Below, piece after piece: positions 58,326 to 64,000 of a DNA stretch of 64,000 bases (its first letter is position 1; each line of letters starts with the position of its first letter). Below the pieces are notes generated by a model that searched no databases, was not told where the DNA came from, and worked only from the letters and a program-made list of their open reading frames with translations. Source of the DNA: Mesodorylaimus sp. YZB2_4 (lineage: Eukaryota > Nematoda > Enoplea > Dorylaimida > Dorylaimidae); NCBI GenBank assembly GCA_030248295.1, contig JASANH010001517.1, positions 124,001 to 188,000 on the forward strand, given 5' to 3'. A program made the translations under genes and the position numbers.

Positions 58326-59630
58326 TTATCGCTTAAATTTCTTGACAATATTTAAAAACGATTTCCGTGCTTTAGTGCTAAATATGACATAGAAATAGAA
58401 TCGAAAGAAATGTGAAATTGCCACGCCCAGATTTGAAACTATTCTAACATAGAATGCCATTTCAGTAGCCCTCATAAAACTGACTGCCTTGGGATATCGC
58501 ACAGTCCGCGGTGCTGTTCGGCTTGAGGGTAATTCCATCACATAAATGTAGTTAATCAAGTAGGCGCCAACAATGATTTAGTTGACTGTAAGTGGTGTGC
58601 TTTCGCACATCTGCAGCACGCTAAGTTGCAGGTTAGCGCAATATTGTTCAAGCAGTTCCTTGTGGCTGCTTGGATAAACCCAAGCCGAAGTAGTTGGTGG
58701 TATGAGTCTGCGCTTTCGTCGAGCCACAGACACAAAACCGCAAGCAGCCACAATGGACGCTACTAGCAGAAGGAGCGAATGAAATAAGATTGTGCCAGAG
58801 TAGAACATTTCGTATGCCTTGAAAGCCTGGGTCATGATAAAAGCGTTCTCAACCTAAACATGGAAAAATGTAAAGTAGCAATCGAAATAAGAAAACGAAG
58901 ACTTACTTCTTCGTAAGTGCCGGTAGTGTTATCGTATACATAATGCAAAGACCAACCGTTAGGTAGCGCAGCAATTGCGGCGATGATCATTGCTAGGGCG
59001 ATGAGGCACCAGACCACTGGCTTGCGATTGAGTCTGTTGAATAAGTTGGTTGTCCAGCAGGCGGCTATGCGCTCGCACGTTACCCATAAGACAATTATGT
59101 TCACCTGATATTGATATTTGGCATTGCGAACAATAGTTTTGCCGGGTATCATTCCTTACTATGAACAAAATTGCTCCTCGATATCTTTTCACTATGTACA
59201 CGTTAATGTAGACCCACGCCTCAAAGTGCGACAGGTAGTCGGAATACATTGCGGCGATTCCAGAAAATACATCAAAAATGGCGTTGATGGTTTCGATGGA
59301 ATTGATAAAGCGATGATAGATCATTGTGATGCAACCATTGTATTCTGAACGAGTGAAAATTACCAAAGCCATGATCGAAATGAAAAAACCAATACATGCA
59401 CCAATCATAAATGTCATGGCTACGAATGTTTCGAATTTTGGGTATGTGCGTTCTTCAAGATATAATTGCTGGCAGGCATACTGGCCAAGTTCTTCTGCAC
59501 TCTCGAAGAGAATCGGTTTGGCAAAAATAAAATAAAGAAACGCCTCAGCCGGTTCGTATATGGATGGACAGCTAGTTTGGGCCACCGAAAGGGCCGTTTC
59601 GAAATCTAATGACGAGTTAACTGGGATCAT
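58326..59630 (-). pseudogene. Seven-transmembrane receptor gene with one in-frame stop in TM6
   Basis: Exons (minus): 59193-59630, 58907-59104 and 58326-58853, all phase 0, giving 388 codons. Segments include FVAMTFMIGACIGFFISIMAL (TM1), NAIFDVFSGIAAMYSDYL (TM2), VNIIVLWVTCERIAACW with ER-I at the DRY position (TM3), VVWCLIALAMIIAAIAALP (TM4), LFHSLLLLVASIVAACGFV (TM5), 'IIVGAYLINYIYVMEL' (TM6) and FYVRIVSNLGVAISHFFRFY (TM7). A single TAA (58,578-58,580) interrupts the start of TM6; the same frame continues to a normal stop at 58,326. The N-terminus has an extra Cys-containing extracellular part. It is either a very young pseudogene, a null allele or a base error. Confidence 0.75.
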
Positions 59631-61084
59631 TTTTTGTACTTTATGGGATGCTTCAAAGTTTCAAAACGCCCATAAGCAGAATGAAAAACTTGTTTAGCTT
59701 GCCACACATGAAGAACTCTCTCAAAAATATGCACTCTTAAAACAACTGTAGCTGTTCTGACGATTAAACTATATGTAAAAAATGCGGCAAGACATTTCTT
59801 TCAAACAGTTATGACAGTCTTCTAAAGTACACATTCTAAAATACCACTTCTGTCATTTTAATTTTTGTCACACTGCCATTTTAACACAACTTTTTGTAGT
59901 TTGTCTTGTTGCCTATTTTTTTGCGAAACTACATAGTGGGGTATTTACCCGATCTACTGTGTCAGGGGGGGGGGGGGGGGGGGGGGGCCGCGCCAAAACT
60001 ATCTCATCGTCAGCTTACGCATGTGAAAAAAGTCGGTCGTTATTGAAATCTTAGCTACTAATATTAAAAGCGTGCTTCTTTAGACGCGGGCAGCTGAGGG
60101 CAGAAGGATTACGTAATTGTACAAAAAAATAAATACCCAGATATCCACCGCGCACAAGATGCTTCACCAAATTTATCAAAGGTTCTTTTGGTAGCTATGA
60201 GGTTAAAAATGATACATATCTTGGGTTCGCCAGCATTTATTTAAAGCAATGTCGGCATGCATAAATACAGTATGTACAGGAAATTTATGCACAGGAATCC
60301 GACTTGACGTGATCTGACGGACCTTTATTTGTCCCAACGAAACCCTCGAGACCCAACGAGGCCACTTGAGCAGCAGCTGACCACATCGGATATGAAGAGC
60401 TACTGGAGAACTCGCATTGACGTACGTAATCAAATGTCGCAAAAATTATACCGCATCGCGTTCGAACTAATGCTTCCGTCAGAAGGTGCGAAAAATTGTA
60501 GACTAATAGGATATTAAGAAAAATCTGGAAAAGATTTTCTCATCTTAATATGCCGCTCACGAGTTTGCAAGTGTTAGCGTGGCAAAAGCACTGACACTGG
60601 CACAAGATTGAAAAAAAGAAAATCAGGAAATCAAGCAAAGGTTTCCTCATCTCAGTGCGATCACAGAACATAAAAGGTTTCCGAGACCGCAGGAAATATC
60701 AAATGGCAGTGTTCTAATAAAATTTTCATCATCGGGGCTGGGTTCTTTCAGTTGCATCTTTATAATTTAATTTAAAAGCTAGTGGGTCAACTTCAGCCAA
60801 CAAAAATTCATCACAGGTCCGTCAGCACCGCGATGATGCCCCAACAGAGTTACCTCGCACCGCTGGTAACGAGGGCCACTCCATAAGTGTTTAGACCAGC
60901 AAGAACTAGAAGCCTAGAGAGCGTGATTTATTTACAGTTTTTGGAAGTGCCCACAACCTGCTCTGATGCACATATCCATACGCTCGAACCATTTATCAAA
61001 ACAAGTCTTGAGACATTTCCTTTGAGATGTCCTTCGAAACAATATTCATCTCAGCCGCTGCTTCTTTTGCACTCGAGAAGCGCT
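59631..61084. other. Intergenic; 23-nt G-run, no gene seen
   Basis: The G-run lies at 59,965-59,987. No frame with recognisable features was found up to the mariner remnant. Confidence 0.4.
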
Positions 61085-61950
61085 TTCCACGAAGTTGATT
61101 ATTCATTTTTGGAAACAGGTAGAAGTCGCAAGGAGCCAAGTCTGGACTGTATGGGCGACCAACTGAACGCGGTGTTCATGCAAAAAATCCAGCGTTCTGG
61201 CAGCTGTGTGGGCAGACGCATTGTCGTGGTGAAGCATGACTCCACGAAGACCAGGATGTGGCCGCTCTTCCTCCAACGCCTTGAAAACGGTGGGTAAACA
61301 AATATCACAGTACCAGTCTGCATTGACTGTCCTCCGTTCCTCTAAAGGAACTGCCGCCACCAACCCGTCTTGTCTGAAGAAAATTGCCACCATCTCTTTC
61401 CCAACACTTTTGGCTCTGACCACTTTCGTTGGATTAGGTTGATCTTCGAAAACCCAACCTGTGGACTGCTGCTTGGTTTCTGGCTCGTAGTTATATATCC
61501 AAGTTTCATCACCACTGAGGATGTCGTTGACACGTTTTGACTTGCCGTGATTGCACTTGTCCAACATAAACTTGCACCAGCCTTCTTTTGCTTAGTCGTC
61601 AACAAATGAGGGATCCACCTCGATGCAACTTTCTTAACGCCCAAATGATCGTGCACAATTCTTGCCACTGATGCCGATCCAACCACCAAAGTCTCCACTA
61701 ATTCGTGATGCATGATGTTTCTTCGTTCCTTGATCAGTTCCCTGGCCCACTCGATATTTTCAGGGATCACTGCGTTGTGAGGACGACCAGAACGTGGCTC
61801 ATCTTTGACTGAAGTTCGCCCTCGCTCGAATTCATGAACCCACTTGTTGACAGTGGCCCTTGATGGAGCAAGGTCGCCAAAAGTTTTTACCAAAAGTTTT
61901 GTCATCACATTCATCGTATTTGAGGCCCCGTTTCAAATCATAGAAGATCA
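61085..61950 (-). mobile_element. Mariner-family transposase remnant
   Basis: On the minus strand, from about 61,950, the mariner order is kept across three frames. MIFYDLKRGLKYDEC leads into KTFGDLAPSRATVNKWVHEF (helix-turn-helix), then RSGRPHNAV, 'HDHLGVKKVASRWIPHLLT', SGDETWIYNYEPETKQQS (first catalytic Asp), 'GVMLHHDNASAHTA' (second Asp), and RPYSPDLAPCDFYLFPKMN-like sequence (third catalytic residue, in another frame). At least three frameshifts make it dead. Terminal inverted repeats were not identified. Confidence 0.88.
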
Positions 61951-63473
61951 TAACACGGAAATTCTCTTATGTGGGCTCCATGGCTGGATAAGCAAAAAAC
62001 TAAGATGCCTTGTCTGTCTAGCTTCCCCTTTCAGACTGCTCGCTTCTAAATCGATACTGTTACTCAGGCACACTACATAGTGGAAAGTTCCTGTTTATAT
62101 TTATGACAATTTTGCTTCCTAACACGTGGCCGTTCATGCTGGTCTAAAAACTTATGGAGTGGCCTACGTACTCGTTTGTCAGTTGTCGCCTGTGGGTGCC
62201 GGATCCTCTGGCGATCCGCTGGAGAGTGCTGGCGGATAGGCAGATGGCAGATGCACGCACAAAAGAAATCCTGTATATGCACAAATATGTGAAGAACTGT
62301 ATGCAATGAACTTTGCGAAAGGTGACCAAGAAACGGGGTACTGACAGGCTACAGGCTGGGCAGGTACTTTCAGTTAGGGGAGCATGTGTCTTGGCGAGTG
62401 GTGGGAGGTGTTTCAGAGAAATTGGGTAATCGACTTGGGAGGCGAATGAACACATACAGAAGGGGTCTTTTGGGTTTGCTAAGTAGAGATAGGCGCATTA
62501 TCGCGTTGGCTCTATTTTAGTCTGTTGCATGGAAGTAATGTACGTAGTATTCTTCGAACAGAGGCTGTTCAAACAAGCGCGGCACCAAACACTATCCTAT
62601 CTGTACGAATTTGTGCATAGCTGATGGCATCCGTACGATATGTGAGCCACTATTCGTAGCCGCATAGACCAGTCATTCCAAGCCATTCTGAACACTCTAT
62701 TTGTCCATATTAGCCTATTGTTTTATTGCATTGTCTCATCACAAAACGGTGAAAAACCAATCCATCAGAAGTCGAAGGGGGATTTCTTTTGACATGTCTA
62801 ACAATTTTCTTAGATGGATAGCATGACTGCTGTTAGGACAAACATGTCAAAGGGAACAAGCGACCAGCATTTTTGTTGAAGCTCGCGTGATACTGTGATT
62901 ATCAGCAAGATTTTCTTGTCAGGACTCCAAATGGCTCGAAGTGCAGAATTGCACAAAGATTCCCAGGTCGAACTGAATTTTTTCTCCCAAGTCTTTTCTG
63001 CTTTTGAGAAATTCTGTCTCATAAGTGGCGCGCTTTGATACACTGTAGCTGCACAATGGGGACTCTGTGGAGTGCCAGAGCAAGTAATAGCAGAGCTGGC
63101 CATCTCATGCTCGTATGCGTCCAACAGCTCATCGATTTGATTAAGCCCCAAATAGGGACTGACCAGAGTAAATTAGTTGAAGGCCACTCTACATAGGTCC
63201 CTACTTCGTTGTACCACGCTTTGAACTAAGCTGTTGGCAGAGTACGGCGACGGCAACATTTTCCTGACACAGGAAAGGGGGTTCACGCTCCTAGGCATCT
63301 TATTCTCTAAAAGCCTGCTTGAAGACCCTGCGCTAAATTATTCAAAAATATTCAGCTTAGCTCTAACAAACCGGCAAATACTGGATTAAACAGGTTATCT
63401 TCGAAAGTCTAATTGGAGACAATTCTAGCAATGTATTCCTTCAATAAAAATTCTATACTTCCCAATCAAACTT
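61951..63473. other. Intergenic; no clear gene
   Basis: A minus-strand frame at 62,810-63,151 (113 aa, from GTG-type start) includes 'QIDELLDAYEHEMASSAI' and 'WEKKFSSTWESLCNSALRAI', which is protein-like in composition but has no recognised domain. Confidence 0.3.
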
Positions 63474-63765
63474 CTAGATTTTTGTTGAGCTCTTGTTTTC
63501 TGCGGCCGCGGTCGTCGAACTCTGGCAAACAAACTCTCTGTCGAGGATATCCTGGAAATATTCAGCAATTCCTGAATTGATCAAATTCACGAATGACTTA
63601 GCAGTGAATTGAGTTGATCCTCGCGCTCCTCCGCAAATCAATCGTAGTACTTCCGACTGATATGTCTCATCATTTTTGAATGATTGGACAGTCAATTCCA
63701 GAATAATTACATTTTCTTTTCCAAGTTTTTGCGCCACTGGTGCTGGGTCTGGTCCAACGTCATGT
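63474..63765 (-). CDS. Terminal exon of a second VWA-domain gene (5' part off window)
   Basis: The frame follows an acceptor (AATTTTGCAG on the minus strand) at phase 2. It starts HDVGPDPAPVAQKLGKENVI and ends 'STKI'. It aligns with the last exon of the 32.4-34.5 kb gene: HDIGLDPIKKAQQLSRKNVI, GSIQFTAKSFRDLFNSGL against GSTQFTAKSFVNLINSGI, and QFQDILRRYFAC against YFQDILDREFVC. The intron phase is the same, so the two are paralogues. No upstream exon was recognised between 63,766 and 64,000. Confidence 0.8.
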
Positions 63766-64000
63766 CTGCAAAATTATTTTTCTGCTTGATTTTTAATCTC
63801 GTGTTTTAGCTTTTGAATACAACACTAGATTCAGATGCAAGCCCGCACGCCGCGGATCACAACTGTGGAGCTGCTGATAATATTGATCCAAGACTATGCA
63901 ATATATGTACTGTAGATAATGCATTTTTGTCATATCTACAAGGGAATGTGAAGAAATAATCTACACAGGCTTTTGGAAACGAGAGTTACCAGTGTATCTC

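Overview
This is eukaryotic DNA, most probably from a nematode. Three things support that: a gene with a nematode-type cuticle collagen N-terminal domain followed by Gly-X-Y blocks (23.1-24.4 kb), a 1.46-kb array of the nematode telomere hexamer TTAGGC (28.1-29.6 kb), and compact GT-AG spliced genes with introns down to about 50 nt. I cannot place the species. The perforin-2-like gene and the dense SINE/DDE-transposon debris suggest it is not a close Caenorhabditis relative, but that is inference.

Layout. 0.2-9.35 kb (minus): an ERdj5/DNAJC10-type J-domain multi-thioredoxin ER reductase in at least ten exons that join in frame; its 3' end lies off the left edge, and its introns hold SINEs, GATC-rich repeats and a perfect hairpin. 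9.35-14 kb: repeat-rich intergenic DNA. 14.0-16.1 kb (minus): an unrecognised 589-aa acidic/coiled-coil protein in five exons, head-to-head with a single-exon SAYSD1 homologue (16.6-17.0 kb, plus). 17.5-20.4 kb (minus): a perforin-2/MPEG1-like MACPF protein with a C-terminal membrane anchor. 22.6-24.4 kb: a small putative secreted protein, divergent from the collagen gene.

25.4-29.6 kb: a decayed non-LTR retrotransposon (endonuclease plus reverse transcriptase) whose 5' end abuts the interstitial TTAGGC array. 30.6-31.5 kb: a broken partial copy of the 14-16 kb gene. 32.4-34.5 kb (minus): a seven-exon secreted protein with two VWA domains; the terminal exon of a paralogue sits at 63.5-63.8 kb. 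38.1-41.3 kb: a C-type-lectin-like fragment followed by a decayed Ser/Thr-rich mucin-like reading frame.

42.5-52.9 kb: a giant imperfect palindrome with two arms of about 4.04 kb, each carrying a decayed DDE-type transposase. Its 2.2-kb spacer contains a truncated copy of a GPCR gene whose intact form lies just outside, at 54.3-55.3 kb. 58.3-59.6 kb (minus): a second, unrelated-looking 7TM gene with one in-frame stop. 61.1-61.95 kb (minus): a dead mariner transposase.

The genes do not form a pathway. The window looks like ordinary genic chromosome arm (0-24 kb) passing into a rearranged, subtelomere-like region (25-64 kb) rich in telomeric repeat, secreted and cell-surface gene families, transposons and segmental duplications. 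Exon boundaries were worked out by hand from GT/AG sites and phase agreement; no similarity search was run.
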